Shown: positions 1-8,388, counted from the stretch's first letter. The stretch is DNA of 64,000 nt from G963668185 sp965237445 (GCA_965237445.1 OZ250142.1:2914001-2978000); one strand, 5' to 3'. Program-made: numbers and translations. The notes: generated by a model not told the origin, from the letters alone.

Positions 1-659
1 GACGGCGGCGTGTGCTTGAAGACGCCATGGCGGTCTGAATAGAGTGCGAGAGGTATGCCGTAGCTCCGTATCAGATCCCGCATCAGAAGTAAGTAGCTGC
101 GGGTGTTCTCGTACTCGCAGAACAGGGCGTTGACGACACAGCCAGTAGCGTCGTCGACCGCCAGCAGCAACGTGAACTGGGGGCCATCTTCTCCCAGCCA
201 TCTGTGGAAGCTGCCGTCTATCTGTACCAGCATCCCCTCGCGAGCCATCCGCTGCCGTCGAACACGATGCTTCGGCGGCCTTCGACGGCGGGGGCTGTTC
301 ACACCGGCGTCAGTCAGTATCTTGCGCAACGTGTTACGTCCGATGTCTATGCCCTCTCGCTCCCTCAGCAGTTCGCTCAAATGCGTGTGGTTGACTCCCG
401 CGTATCGGGTCCGCGCCAGGACCACCACGTCGGTCGCCAACGGGTCCGGTGTAGCGTTGGCCGGTCTGCGACCTCGATTGCCGTGAGCGAGTGCGGCTGC
501 TCCCTCCTTGCTGTAAGCCGTCAGTAGTCGCCTGGTGTGGCGCGCGCTCACTCTCATCAACGTGGCTGCCTGCTCTGAGGTCATATGGTCCGCCATCAAA
601 CTGTTGAGAATCTGAAGCCTTGTCTGCTCTTTCTGCGTCAATGTCACATGCTCCTTCAT
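1..659 (-). CDS. IS transposase, N-terminal part (ISNCY/IS481-like), cut by window edge
   Basis: The minus strand is open from an ATG at 659 (after a GGAG-rich start region) to the window edge, about 219 codons. The protein starts MKEHVTLTQKEQTRLQ and carries an N-terminal helix-turn-helix (about residues 10-50), a basic linker (NRGRRP), a second HTH-like segment, and the start of an rve/DDE integrase core. The first two candidate catalytic aspartates are visible in VQIDGSFHRWL and LALYSDRHG. The third acidic residue would lie outside the window. The combination of HTH plus YSDRHG is typical of ISNCY (ISDol1-type) transposases; IS481 is the alternative. Upstream sequence at 660-680 (GGACATTTTCGCTTGACAG) may be the IS terminus. 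The element abuts a gene fragment on its right, consistent with insertion into a gene. Confidence 0.8.
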   Translation of the reverse strand, partial: MKEHVTLTQKEQTRLQILNSLMADHMTSEQAATLMRVSARHTRRLLTAYSKEGAAALAHGNRGRRPANATPDPLATDVVVLARTRYAGVNHTHLSELLREREGIDIGRNTLRKILTDAGVNSPRRRRPPKHRVRRQRMAREGMLVQIDGSFHRWLGEDGPQFTLLLAVDDATGCVVNALFCEYENTRSYLLLMRDLIRSYGIPLALYSDRHGVFKHTPP

Positions 660-718
660 GCGGACATTTTCGCTTGACAGTTAGCGAGGACTTAATCGCT
701 GAGCATTGACACGCCGTC

Positions 719-964
719 ACCCGCCTGCACGGTCCATTATTACTCCGCCGTTTACATTTGCGCGTGTTCACCATCGTACGGGACGAACAGGCGGCTCCGG
801 TGGAGTACTGGGACTCGGAGTTAAGTCTGAGTATCTTCCTGAATCTCGGCGACGGCTGGTTCATGATCACGGTACTCCCTTACTCTAAGGAGCGCGGTCT
901 CGACGAACGTGAGTTGCTGCGGGTGGCGGAATCCATGAGGCCAGTAAGCGAGAGGCAAGAGTGA
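719..964 (+). pseudogene. C-terminal fragment of an unrecognised protein next to the IS
   Basis: A reading frame opens just after a TGA at 707-709 and runs to TGA at 962-964. The only start is a TTG at 758, giving about 68 residues. The segment reads as a beta-rich tail (VFTIVRDEQ, SIFLNLGDGWFMITV) ending in an amphipathic helix (ELLRVAESMRP). Such endings occur in DUF4367-like and other secreted or lipoprotein domains, but the family is not certain. The absence of an N-terminus and the transposase directly upstream suggest a gene truncated by the IS. It could also be a duplicated gene tail like the others in this window. Confidence 0.35.
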
Positions 965-1164
965 TCGGCTGCGCCCTGATAGACCAGTTCCGCATGAGTA
1001 AGGGCCAGCTCCAGAGGGAATAGAAATTCTTTACGTTGGCAATTGCTTCTGACGATTCACATAGCCCCTAATGGAAATAAGAGGTTTGGGGAGTAGAACC
1101 CCACTAGTAAAAGTGCACTTCCTAGAAACCGCTTTGCATACCTAGCTCAAGTATAAAATAGGTC

Positions 1165-1237
1165 TGGAGCTGGGGGGACTCGAACCCCCTACCTCTTCAA
1201 TGCCATTGAAGCGCTCTCCCAGATGAGCTACAGCCCC
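1165..1237 (-). tRNA. tRNA-Ala (GGC)
   Basis: The minus strand folds into a full cloverleaf. The acceptor stem GGGGCTG pairs with CAGCTCC (one G-T), the D-arm contains TAGCTCA...GGGAGAGC, the anticodon stem CTTCA/TGAAG encloses the loop ATGGCAT with anticodon GGC, and the T-arm is GGGGGTTCGAGTCCCCC. The discriminator base is A and no CCA is encoded. It stands alone, with no neighbouring tRNA. Confidence 0.97.
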
Positions 1238-1257
1238 ACTTGGCGGACAGAAAACAT

Positions 1258-1328
1258 GGTATCACCGGCATCGCTCGTTGCGGTAGGCAAAATGAGGTAT
1301 CACCGGCATCGCTCGTTGCGGTAGGCAA
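1258..1328. repeat. 33-bp direct repeat, two copies, upstream of tRNA-Ala
   Basis: GGTATCACCGGCATCGCTCG followed by TTGCGGTAGGCAA occurs at 1258-1290 and again at 1296-1328 with no mismatch, spaced by AATGA. The pair lies 20 bp upstream of the 5' end of the minus-strand tRNA. It could be a slippage duplication or a remnant attachment-like repeat. No gene lies between the copies. Confidence 0.85.
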
Positions 1329-1422
1329 CACGCGGTCGGCCGATGCCGCATCGGCGTAGGGTCGTGTGTCCTGCGAGATCAGCCGAAGCGCCCGCGACTT
1401 CGGGCGTCGACGACTGAAGCGT

Positions 1423-2541
1423 TTAGGACAGAGCCGACCTCATTTGCTCCGCTACGATGTGCTCGTCCCCTTCGCTGAGGTTGTGCACGCACACTCGCAG
1501 CGTGTCGTCGCCGACTGCGTCCAGCCGCACACGAGGCGAACCGGCCAGAAGCTCGGCCGCCACGTCCGGCGCCGACTTCCCGAGTTCGGCGGTGTCGAGC
1601 GACACTTCCAGGCCCACGCCCCAGTATGAGGTCGTGCTGACAGTCTCCATCGACCGGACCGCTGAAACTCCCCGAATGCCGTCTTCGATCGCTGTGAACC
1701 TCGCACCGTATCCCACAAACCGCTCCTCGTGGTTCATAGTGAACCACTCGTCAATCGCGGCCACCAGCCCCAGGATCTCCTGCCTGTCCAGCTTCAGGCC
1801 TCTGCCAATGGACTTATCGGAGATAAAGCCGTGGTGAGTTACAGCGTCGATGAGGTCCCCGCGCCCGCAGACGAAACCGGACGACTGCGGCCCGCCCATG
1901 TATTTGCCACCGAAGCAGACCAGGTCCGCAGCTTGAGCGTTGCGTACGAAGTAGTCGGTCGGATAGATCTGAGCTGCCGCGTCAGCTATGACAGGGATCC
2001 CGTGGCTGTGCGAAAGTTCTACAACCTCCTCGAGGCTCGCAACGTTGGAATCCGGCTCGCTGCGCACAAGGTAGGCCACGGCCGCAGTGTCCGGTCCGAT
2101 CGCCTCCTCGAATGCCTCAACGCCTGCTCCGTCGTCGTCACCGGCCCACACCAGCTTGCCCCCGCACACGGTGTAGCTGCGGTCATACGTGTACGCTTGC
2201 GGCTTAGCCAGCACAACCTGGTTCTTCATTCCCTCTGTATCCGGAAGCCGTGCGCTCAGCTCCGGATCGGAACCAACCATGCACGCAGCGGTGCTCAGCG
2301 CCAGCGCCGCATAGCAGCCCGATGCCACGTACGCTCCCTCAACGCCCAGCTGGTTCGCGATGTAGTCTCCCGACTTCTTCAGCAGCTCCTCCATCTCGAC
2401 GAAGCTCGAGTTCGCTTCGTCCATCGCCTGCTTCACAGTATTCGAAGGCATGGAGCCTCCCCATACCGTGGTGTTTCCGGCCGCGTTGATAACCGGACGG
2501 GCGCCGATTCTCGAGTAGACATTCTCGGCTGCTGACGACAT
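1423..2541 (-). CDS. PLP-dependent SelA-like / D-glucosaminate-6-phosphate ammonia-lyase-type enzyme
   Basis: A 372-residue fold-type I PLP enzyme of the SelA-like branch. The N-terminal RPVINAAGNTTVWGG stretch is characteristic of this family, followed by the PLP region GAYVASGCYAALALS (about residues 90-105), the cofactor aspartate region VIADAAAQ, and the Schiff-base lysine in FGGKYMGGPQSSG (about residue 215). These proteins are usually annotated as aminotransferase class V-fold or seryl-tRNA(Sec) selenium transferase-like. Length is shorter than true SelA (about 460), and no selB or tRNA-Sec is nearby, so a catabolic lyase acting on amino or sugar acids is more likely. The start at 2541 has an AAGGAG Shine-Dalgarno 6 bases upstream. 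It appears monocistronic. Confidence 0.85.
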   Translation of the reverse strand: MSSAAENVYSRIGARPVINAAGNTTVWGGSMPSNTVKQAMDEANSSFVEMEELLKKSGDYIANQLGVEGAYVASGCYAALALSTAACMVGSDPELSARLPDTEGMKNQVVLAKPQAYTYDRSYTVCGGKLVWAGDDDGAGVEAFEEAIGPDTAAVAYLVRSEPDSNVASLEEVVELSHSHGIPVIADAAAQIYPTDYFVRNAQAADLVCFGGKYMGGPQSSGFVCGRGDLIDAVTHHGFISDKSIGRGLKLDRQEILGLVAAIDEWFTMNHEERFVGYGARFTAIEDGIRGVSAVRSMETVSTTSYWGVGLEVSLDTAELGKSAPDVAAELLAGSPRVRLDAVGDDTLRVCVHNLSEGDEHIVAEQMRSALS

Positions 2542-3223
2542 CGTTGACTCCTTAGCTGTTAGCTCACGTTCTATCGGCTATAGCGCCGGTAGTTTACACG
2601 CGCTGACCGACCATTTCATCAAGTCGGCAACTCCAGAGCGTCCGTTGAGTCTCCTCAAAATGCTCAGACGCAGGTCGTTAGAGTCCTCGCAGTGCTCAGG
2701 AGCGGGCTACGCATTGCACTTACAGCGAGAGCCCATGTCTGTCAGGGCCGATCAAGTACGCATCTACAACCTGTCGACCATGGATGGCGAGCCATCGCTG
2801 AAAAAAGTGTTCCATTATGTTCCGTTTTGTTCCGTTTCGTAGCTGGGGAGGCTACTTTAGCGGGACTGTTTTGGAACACGTTTGGAACCTGAATGGGGCA
2901 TAGCCGGGGCCGAAATGGAACACGAATGGAACACGGGTGCTGATCAGTTACCGAAAGCGAGGGCCGGCAAAGCTCCACCTGCATATAACGTGCTTTTAAG
3001 TTCATGTAACTATATTAGCACTCCCGTTCGCAGAAGGCAATTAGCACCCTATCATTGCGGATGGTGCTGTCGAAAAAGCGCCGTTGGCGGCCAGTTCGGC
3101 CGGAATCCGGCCCGCCATTGTTGTTGCCCTGCTCGCCATTGGCATATCATGGGCCTGTGCGCTGGGGCACCGCCTCAACCACGAATCATGCCCGGCATCT
3201 GAAGCGTAATTAGGGAGTTTGAA
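2542..3223. other. Non-coding stretch between divergent genes, with phased GTTCC/GGAAC repeats
   Basis: This 680-bp region between the SelA-like gene (minus) and the M24 gene (plus) holds no convincing gene; short frames here lack conserved composition. It should contain both promoters. The central part (2809-2933) has seven GGAAC/GTTCC pentamers in phased groups, described separately. The segment from 2980 to 3060 is locally AT-rich (TTTAAGTTCATGTAACTATATTAG), unlike its surroundings. Confidence 0.6.
2809..2933. repeat. Helically phased GTTCC / GGAAC pentamer array
   Basis: TGTTCC starts at 2809, 2819 and 2829 (exact 10-bp period). On the other side GGAAC starts at 2873 and 2883 (10-bp period), then at 2917 and 2928 (11-bp period). 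The two arms are inverted relative to each other. Spacing near one helical turn is what a cooperatively bound protein would need. Spacing is far too short for CRISPR. No protein can be assigned to it from sequence. Confidence 0.7.
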
Positions 3224-4435
3224 ATGCAAGAGTATCTCCGCAGCCAGGTCGATTGGCCTCAGGCGTTCCCGCCGGAAGAGTACAAGACCAGAGTGGACAA
3301 CGTACGCCAGTCGCTCTCAGACAAAGGCATCGACGCAATCTATGTCACGATCCCAGAGGACATCACGTACCTGACCGCCTACGACATGATCTGGTACCAC
3401 CTCAGGTGCGTCACCGGCGTGCTCGTCACCGCCGACGTCGAGGGCACGGTCTTTTTCGACGGCAAGGGCCACACTACCCTCGTGTCCACAACGCCCGAGA
3501 TCAGGGAGATCGTGTGGTTAGAGCGCGGAGGCTTCGAAGACAACATCACGTCCATCGCCAATGCCCTCAAGGACAGGGGCCTCGCCAACGGAACGATCGC
3601 CTTGCAAAGCTGGAGCTACTCGCCCCACGCGACGGTCATCGAGGCGCTCGGAGATAGCCTGAAACAGGGCGGCGCCAACGTTGTCGATGGCTCCATGATT
3701 GTGGAGGACCTGAGATTCGTTAAGTCGCCCCTCGAGATCGAGGTGGTACGGAAGGCGTCCGAAATCGGCGACACCGCCATGGAGGCCGCCCGCGACGCGA
3801 TCAGGCCGGGCGTCACGGAAACTGAGCTGGAAGGCGTGATAATGCACTCCATGATGAGCCAGGGCGGCGGCTACCCCGGCATCAGGACCATGCTCGGCTC
3901 AGGGCCGCGAGCCGGAACCCACCACAGCCCGCCATCTTTGCGGCAGGTGCAACAGGGCGACCTGGTGTTCGTGGACTTTTGCGGCTGCTACCAGCGTTAC
4001 CACGTGAACGTGAACCGGACCTTCTCGCTTGGCGAGCCGGACCCGCGCTGGGTGGACCTTATGGACAAGTCCGCCGGCTGCGTGGACGCCATACTGGCCG
4101 CCGTCAAACCCGGCGACCCGCTCTCCAAGGTGCAGAAAGTGGGCAACGAGTACATTGACGATGCCGGACTTCGGAAGTGGGTCTGGTTTGTCGGCGGATA
4201 CGCGACCGGCATAGCCATTCCGCCCGACTGGGTCGGCAGTCACCGATTCGGGCCCGGACCGGACGGCGTCGACCGTGCTTTCGAGGCGGGCATGATGCTC
4301 AACTTCGAGAACCAGTTCGACGTCTGGGAGGACTGGCCGGGCGGCAGCGGCGCAGCCTACATAGATACGTTCCTAATGACGGAGGAACGGCTGGAGGTGC
4401 TCTCGCCCCTGCCCCGGAACCTCGTGGTGGTCTAG
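3224..4435 (+). CDS. M24-fold (creatinase/prolidase-like) hydrolase with degraded metal site
   Basis: A 403-residue two-domain protein: creatinase N-terminal domain (about 1-165) and pita-bread M24 catalytic domain (about 170-400). Recognisable landmarks are RFVKSPLEIEVVRKASEI, the His in THHSPPSLRQ, and the ligand strand GDLVFVDFCGCYQRY. Metal ligands compare poorly with metallopeptidases: the first Asp (VDF) remains, the second is Asn (HVNVNRTF for xSDxTRTF), GHGIG is replaced by GYATGIAIPP, one Glu remains (NFENQ), and the last Glu of RIEDT is Ile (AYIDTF). This matches metal-independent family members such as creatinase more than aminopeptidase P. A carbon-nitrogen hydrolase acting on a small amine or amide is likely; the substrate is unknown. 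The start has GGGAG 6 bases upstream. Confidence 0.85.
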   Translation: MQEYLRSQVDWPQAFPPEEYKTRVDNVRQSLSDKGIDAIYVTIPEDITYLTAYDMIWYHLRCVTGVLVTADVEGTVFFDGKGHTTLVSTTPEIREIVWLERGGFEDNITSIANALKDRGLANGTIALQSWSYSPHATVIEALGDSLKQGGANVVDGSMIVEDLRFVKSPLEIEVVRKASEIGDTAMEAARDAIRPGVTETELEGVIMHSMMSQGGGYPGIRTMLGSGPRAGTHHSPPSLRQVQQGDLVFVDFCGCYQRYHVNVNRTFSLGEPDPRWVDLMDKSAGCVDAILAAVKPGDPLSKVQKVGNEYIDDAGLRKWVWFVGGYATGIAIPPDWVGSHRFGPGPDGVDRAFEAGMMLNFENQFDVWEDWPGGSGAAYIDTFLMTEERLEVLSPLPRNLVVV

Positions 4436-4490
4436 CCCTTTTCTGAGGATCGTCTGGACCGCACTTTAGCGATTACCGCAGGGACAGCAA

Positions 4491-4697
4491 CTACACTTCA
4501 ACTAATGAGATCGCTGTCTGAGGATCTGGGACCGGATCTCCGAGTTCCCGCAACATATCAACGTGAAGAACCGCAGCTTCACGAATTAGGGACTCGACCT
4601 CTTCGGTCGTGTCTCCTGCAGCTACACATCCTGGCAGGTCTGGAACATAGGCCGAGTACCCGTTATCAGTCTTCTCAATGATTGCTGCGTACTTCAT
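4491..4697 (-). CDS. hicB: HicB-type antitoxin
   Basis: A 68-residue HicB-fold protein. It begins MKYAAIIEKTDNGYSAYVPD and continues LPGCVAAGDTTEEVESLIREA, the typical degenerate RNase H-like HicB core. There is no C-terminal HTH or RHH domain, so DNA binding would rely on a partner or be absent. It overlaps the toxin gene by 4 bp (ATGA), with toxin first, the usual hicAB order. HicB proteins neutralise HicA by occluding its active site. The pair sits between the convergent 3' ends of the M24 gene and the FAD dehydrogenase gene, without visible duplicated gene tails. Confidence 0.9.
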   Translation of the reverse strand: MKYAAIIEKTDNGYSAYVPDLPGCVAAGDTTEEVESLIREAAVLHVDMLRELGDPVPDPQTAISLVEV

Positions 4698-4897
4698 GCG
4701 CGGTCACTCCTACCCAATCCTGCTTGTTTCAGTATGCTTTCCCAAGTCTTGGGCGCCAAGTCTTTGCTATTCCTGCCTGCAATTGTGACAGTCCCCGGTA
4801 GCGTGGGATGATGGTATTGTCGGTGGCTTCCTCTCGTTCGGACAAGTCTCCAGCCATTCCTTTCCACAAGTCGAATCGCGTCCCTAACCTTTGGCAT
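4694..4897 (-). CDS. hicA: HicA-type mRNA interferase toxin
   Basis: A 67-residue HicA of usual length with a dsRBD-like fold. KVRDAIRLVERNGWRLVRTR is followed by the catalytic histidine motif GSHRQYHHP, then TVTIAGRNSKDLAPKTWESI and ILKQAGL, all diagnostic of HicA. The known role is ribosome-independent mRNA cleavage, inhibited by HicB. It is the first gene of the two-gene operon and overlaps hicB by 4 bp, implying translational coupling. Both genes appear intact. Confidence 0.92.
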   Translation of the reverse strand: MPKVRDAIRLVERNGWRLVRTRGSHRQYHHPTLPGTVTIAGRNSKDLAPKTWESILKQAGLGRSDRA

Positions 4898-4959
4898 ATC
4901 CCACCTCCGCCAGGTCGCTGGTCAAGCGATTCGCAAGACTGGCAGCAACGGGGGCTGGC

Positions 4960-6107
4960 TTACACCGGCTCCATAGCCATGGTGTCGAAGTCCGAGATGC
5001 CAGTCATCCTCGACAGGCTGAACGCGCCGATGTCGAACCGGCACTGGCCGTCCACGATGAGCTCGCTCACCATCTTGCCGGCAACTGGGCTGAAAGCAAA
5101 TCCGCCGCCGCCGAAGCCCATGTTCACGTAGAACCCCTTGGGAGAGTCCAGGGCGTCGATAACCGGCAGGTCGTCGGGAGTCCGCGCTATGATGCCGGCC
5201 CACGTCCGCAGCACCTTGGCGTGCCGCAGACCGGGGACCATCTCCACGAACCGGCTGGCGATGTCGCCGGTCACAAGCGATGAGGTCTCCAGGCCCTGGT
5301 CCACCCTGACGTCCTTGTGGACGGCGTTCCAACCGCCGAAGTGCAGTTGCCCGCTCACCGCCTGCCGGCAGTAGAGCGCGTTGCCACCGAACGTGGCCTT
5401 CGTTACAGGCGGCAGCGGGAGCGTGCACAGTATCTCGATCAGCACGGGTCTCGGTGGCGTGCTCAGCCCCACCATCTCGTTGATGAGATGCGCCCATGGC
5501 CCGGCCGCGTTCACCACGTGAGACGCTGATACGGCGCCTCGATCAGTCTCCACGCCTGTGACCTGCCCGTCTCGAACACCCACGCCTGTCACCTCGGTTG
5601 GTCGTAGACGCGAACGCCCTGCCTGTCGAGCGCACGTCGCCAAGCCTCGCACGTCAGTTGCGGGTTCGCGTGGCTGCCACCCGGGTTGAACGTTCCCCGC
5701 AGCGCCTTGCCGGTGATACCCGGCAGGATGTCCCGCATCTCCTGCAGGTCAACCACGCGTACCTCCCCTCCAGCCGCGCGAGACGACTCAGCGTTAGCCT
5801 CGATCCTGACGGCCTCTCCTTCGGTAAGCGCGATGTGCAGTGAGCCGCCCTGCACGAGCTCGATCGACTGGCCGAGCTCCTCTTCGAGTCCAGTCCAGAG
5901 CGCGGAGTTCTCCACCGCAACGGCGCCTCCCGCCTTGCCCCCTGCCCCGGCCCAACCGCCGTTGCGCCCGGACGCTTCCCAGCCCGGCACGCCCTTGTCC
6001 ACCAGCACAACGTCCTTGCCGCGCATCGACGTGTAGAAGGCCGTGGCCATGCCGACCACGCCTCCGCCAATGACCACAACGTCGGCTTCGTCAAACTTGC
6101 GATTCAT
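4960..6107 (-). pseudogene. FAD-dependent amine/amino-acid dehydrogenase beta subunit (SoxB/HcnC-like), frameshifted
   Basis: Two frames together make one DAO-family flavoprotein of about 380 residues. The upstream frame (6107 to about 5595) has the FAD dinucleotide motif VVVIGGGVVGMATAF and the conserved SGRNGGWAG. It ends prematurely at CGGGACCAA..., after GVRVYDQ. The downstream frame continues with TEVTGVGVRDGQVTGVETDRG, the NAAGPWA motif, and the C-terminal GFYVNMGFGGGGF that closes over FAD. One missing base near 5595 explains the break; this is either a real mutation or an assembly indel. The start at 6107 (MNRKFDEAD) has GAAGG upstream and is preferred over the ATG at 6128. The upstream gene encodes the matching alpha subunit, so a two-subunit dehydrogenase (sarcosine/opine/HcnBC type) is inferred. 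Confidence 0.8.
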
Positions 6108-6139
6108 CGTACCTTCACCAAGCGCCAAAACTCACAGTT

Positions 6140-6470
6140 CAAGAGACCATTTTGATGACCGTCGGAGTTCCCTCATCCCATCCTTCTCCCATGGGGAGAA
6201 GGGGCCAAAAGACTGTTGGAGTTCCCTCATCCTATTCTTCTCCCATGTTCGGAGACATTTGCGTAACCTCCTGTGTGGTACGGGGGAACCCCATCCCAGC
6301 CTTCCCCAGCAGACTGGGGAAGGGGCCGGAGAGCCTTGCCCATCACCGAATAGGCAGTTTTGCAAAGGTCTCTATCTTTCGGAGAGGGGGCCAAAGGACT
6401 GTTGGTATTTCCTCATCCCAACGTTCTCCTTTGTATGCACAAAGGGGCTGGAGGTAGGCATTGCAATGGG
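6140..6470. repeat. Cluster of short palindromic (REP-like) repeats
   Basis: The 380-bp gap between the two dehydrogenase genes contains no gene but several perfect hairpin cores: CCTTCTCCCATGGGGAGAAGG near 6181, CCTTCCCCAGCAGACTGGGG and its arm near 6300-6323, and CTTTGTATGCACAAAG near 6430. They are separated by a repeated phrase (GACTGTTGG...TTCCTCATCC) seen at about 6211 and 6399. One member is the 73-bp element described separately. The pattern fits non-autonomous REP/MITE-like elements accumulating between co-transcribed genes. Confidence 0.7.
6285..6357 (-). repeat. 73-bp palindromic element, copy A
   Basis: Read on the minus strand, this copy starts CTGCCTATTCGGTGATGGGC, passes through the perfect stem CCTTCCCCAG/CTGGGGAAGG around a TCTG-type loop, and ends GGGATGGGGTTCC. 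A copy of identical length lies at 35554-35626 on the plus strand, and a third, diverged at its 5' end, lies at 60879-60951. It encodes no protein. Confidence 0.85.
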
Positions 6471-6487
6471 CATCGCTCCACGGGCTC

Positions 6488-7897
6488 TTAACTCGCCTCC
6501 ACCGACCTGCCCCCGGACGTAGGCTTTCGCCGATGCCAGCGTACCTTCACGAAGTCTTGCTCCTCCTGCGTCAGATCCCGGTTTCGTACCACCTCCAGCG
6601 AAACTGGCCTGAACGGCGGCCGGTACGAGGCCGGCGCCACATGGCCTAATGGCGCTCCGGTTAGCTCAGAGACCAGTGCCTGTATCCCCTCCCGACAGCG
6701 CCTGCCCTGGCAGTGACCCATGCCGCCGCGCGTCAGCCGCTTCACGTGGTCCGGCGTTTTCGGCCCCTCATGTACCGCCTTCACAATGTCGCTTCGCGTG
6801 ACATCCTCACACAGGCACACAGGGACGTCGTCGCCGTCGCTGCACAGTGCTCTGACCCACGCCCGGCGGCCTTCAACACCATCGCCGTTGCTAAGCCTCG
6901 GAGCATTGGCACACTGTGCCGCATCCACCTCGACACCCAGATCGCGCGCCGCCGCCGTAGCCGCCGCCCTGCCCTGGGCCTCGGCCGTCTCCGGATTCGT
7001 AAAGCTCTCGCCCGTCACGCCTGCACAATCGCCAGCAGCAAACATCTGGGGGCGCGTGGTCCGCATCTCTCCGTCCACTCGAGGCGCTAGCTCTCCCTCC
7101 CCCGGCAGGAACTGGAACTCGATTCCGGTCCAGTACATCACGTCCACGTTCGACACAAGGCCGATTGCGAAGCAGACTGCGTCGCATTCGATCTCCGTCC
7201 GAGTAGTTGCCGAAGGAACGCCTGATTCATCCAGCTCAGCTATCGCCAGTCCTTCCACCTGCTCTCCGCCAACGGCCTCGAGCACACCGTGATTGGGGAA
7301 CAAAGGAGTTTGCCCAAACTCATCCGGGGTCCGGCGAATCTCTATCACGCCTGCCACTTCCACGCCCGCTCTCTGTGCGCTCGCAACCAAGGTCTGGGCC
7401 AAGCCTCCGCCGCCGAGCACGACTATGCGTCGCGCCGCGAAAGCCTGGTACCTGTTTATGAGAGTGAGGGCTGCGGCCGCGCCCATCACGCCCGCCTTGT
7501 CCCACCCTCGAAAGGGCAGGCAGAGGTCCCGCGCTCCGGACGCAAAGATCGCGCGCTCGTACCGGAGCCGCCATGTACGGTCGTCGTCCGCAAGCGTCAG
7601 CGTGTTGTTCGCCGAGCTGTCCCACACGACTACACCCGGAAGAACTTTCGCGCCCGCCTCAGCCGCCGACTGCAGACCCGCGTTCGCGCTGATCACCCTG
7701 TCCATCATCAGGCCCCGGTCTGACGTCGTGCCGAGGGCCCGCTGACCGAAGAACTGCGGAATGTCCATGGCCATCGAGTCTGCTTCCAGCGGATGCTCGT
7801 CGATGAGCACCACGTCGAGGCCGAGTTCGGCGGCGGTCCTTGCGGCTGCGGTTCCCGCGACTCCTCCGCCTACGACCGCAACTTGGGTGTGCTCCAT
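6488..7897 (-). CDS. FAD/NAD-dependent dehydrogenase alpha subunit (HcnB / opine-oxidase A-like)
   Basis: A 469-residue pyridine nucleotide-disulphide oxidoreductase-type flavoprotein. It has an N-terminal FAD motif (VAVVGGGVAGTAAARTA), an internal NAD-type Rossmann motif (IVVLGGGGLAQTL, about residue 160), and the second FAD motif MFAAGDCAGV (about 290). The C-terminus is a BFD-like [2Fe-2S] domain with cysteines CLCEDV...CQGRRC. This domain order is that of HcnB, OoxA and proline dehydrogenase alpha subunits, which pair with a DAO-type beta subunit. That partner is encoded 380 bp downstream. It lies directly downstream of coxG and may be part of the same long minus-strand transcript. Confidence 0.88.
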   Translation of the reverse strand: MEHTQVAVVGGGVAGTAAARTAAELGLDVVLIDEHPLEADSMAMDIPQFFGQRALGTTSDRGLMMDRVISANAGLQSAAEAGAKVLPGVVVWDSSANNTLTLADDDRTWRLRYERAIFASGARDLCLPFRGWDKAGVMGAAAALTLINRYQAFAARRIVVLGGGGLAQTLVASAQRAGVEVAGVIEIRRTPDEFGQTPLFPNHGVLEAVGGEQVEGLAIAELDESGVPSATTRTEIECDAVCFAIGLVSNVDVMYWTGIEFQFLPGEGELAPRVDGEMRTTRPQMFAAGDCAGVTGESFTNPETAEAQGRAAATAAARDLGVEVDAAQCANAPRLSNGDGVEGRRAWVRALCSDGDDVPVCLCEDVTRSDIVKAVHEGPKTPDHVKRLTRGGMGHCQGRRCREGIQALVSELTGAPLGHVAPASYRPPFRPVSLEVVRNRDLTQEEQDFVKVRWHRRKPTSGGRSVEAS

Positions 7898-7947
7898 GTT
7901 CGGGACCCTCTGTTCAAACGTTGTGGAGACGCGGACGGCTCCGGGCT

Positions 7948-8388
7948 CTACGTGCCGTCAATCTGAGACTTCAGACATGCAAAGAACTGGTCCATCAGCT
8001 TGCGGGAGGCGGAGGACATCAACCGCTGCCCCACTCTGGCGACAACGCCGGTGACCTGGGCATCGCCGTCCAGCGCCACCGATGTCCCGCCATTCGCGGC
8101 GCTTAGGCTGAGCCGGCCGTCGCCATGGATCGAGCCACCGGACCCTTTGCCGGTAACGGTCATCCGAAGCGACGACTCGTGCTCCCTGTCCGTCAGAGCT
8201 ACGTCCGCGCCGTAATCACCTCTTATCATGCCCATACCCACGGACATCGAGACCCGGTAGTGCGCGTCGTCAACGACCTCAAACTCCTTGCATCCCGGTA
8301 TGCAGTGGCGCAGCACATCCGGCGAAAGCAGTCGCTCCCACACCACACCAGGGGCCGCATCGAAGCTGTAGTTGCCGCTGATCTTCAA
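7948..8388 (-). CDS. coxG: CoxG-like SRPBCC protein
   Basis: A 146-residue START/SRPBCC-fold protein matching the CO dehydrogenase subunit G family: it opens with MKISGNYSFDA and W.RL.SPDVLRHCIPGCKEFE, typical of CoxG, and has the conserved GKGSGGSIHGDGRLSLS segment. In carboxydotrophs CoxG helps recruit or mature CO dehydrogenase at the membrane; it is not part of the catalytic heterotrimer. The usual C-terminal hydrophobic anchor is absent here (ends near FFACLKSQIDGT). It is the last cox gene in the cluster, about 90 bp after coxE. Confidence 0.88.
   Translation of the reverse strand: MKISGNYSFDAAPGVVWERLLSPDVLRHCIPGCKEFEVVDDAHYRVSMSVGMGMIRGDYGADVALTDREHESSLRMTVTGKGSGGSIHGDGRLSLSAANGGTSVALDGDAQVTGVVARVGQRLMSSASRKLMDQFFACLKSQIDGT

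Noticed and set aside
334..870. 178-residue minus-strand frame
   Set aside because: Out of frame with the transposase starting at 659, which has HTH and DDE motifs; this frame has none.
2809..2933. CRISPR-like array
   Set aside because: Units are 5-6 bp at 10-bp spacing with no spacer-sized intervals and no cas genes in the window.
2742..3202. Short frames on both strands in the 2.5-3.2 kb gap
   Set aside because: Their apparent repeats come from the GTTCC/GGAAC array; there is no ribosome-binding site and no plausible domain.
4436..4959. HicAB as another tail-duplication cassette
   Set aside because: Neither the M24 gene tail nor the FAD dehydrogenase tail is repeated on the far side of hicAB.
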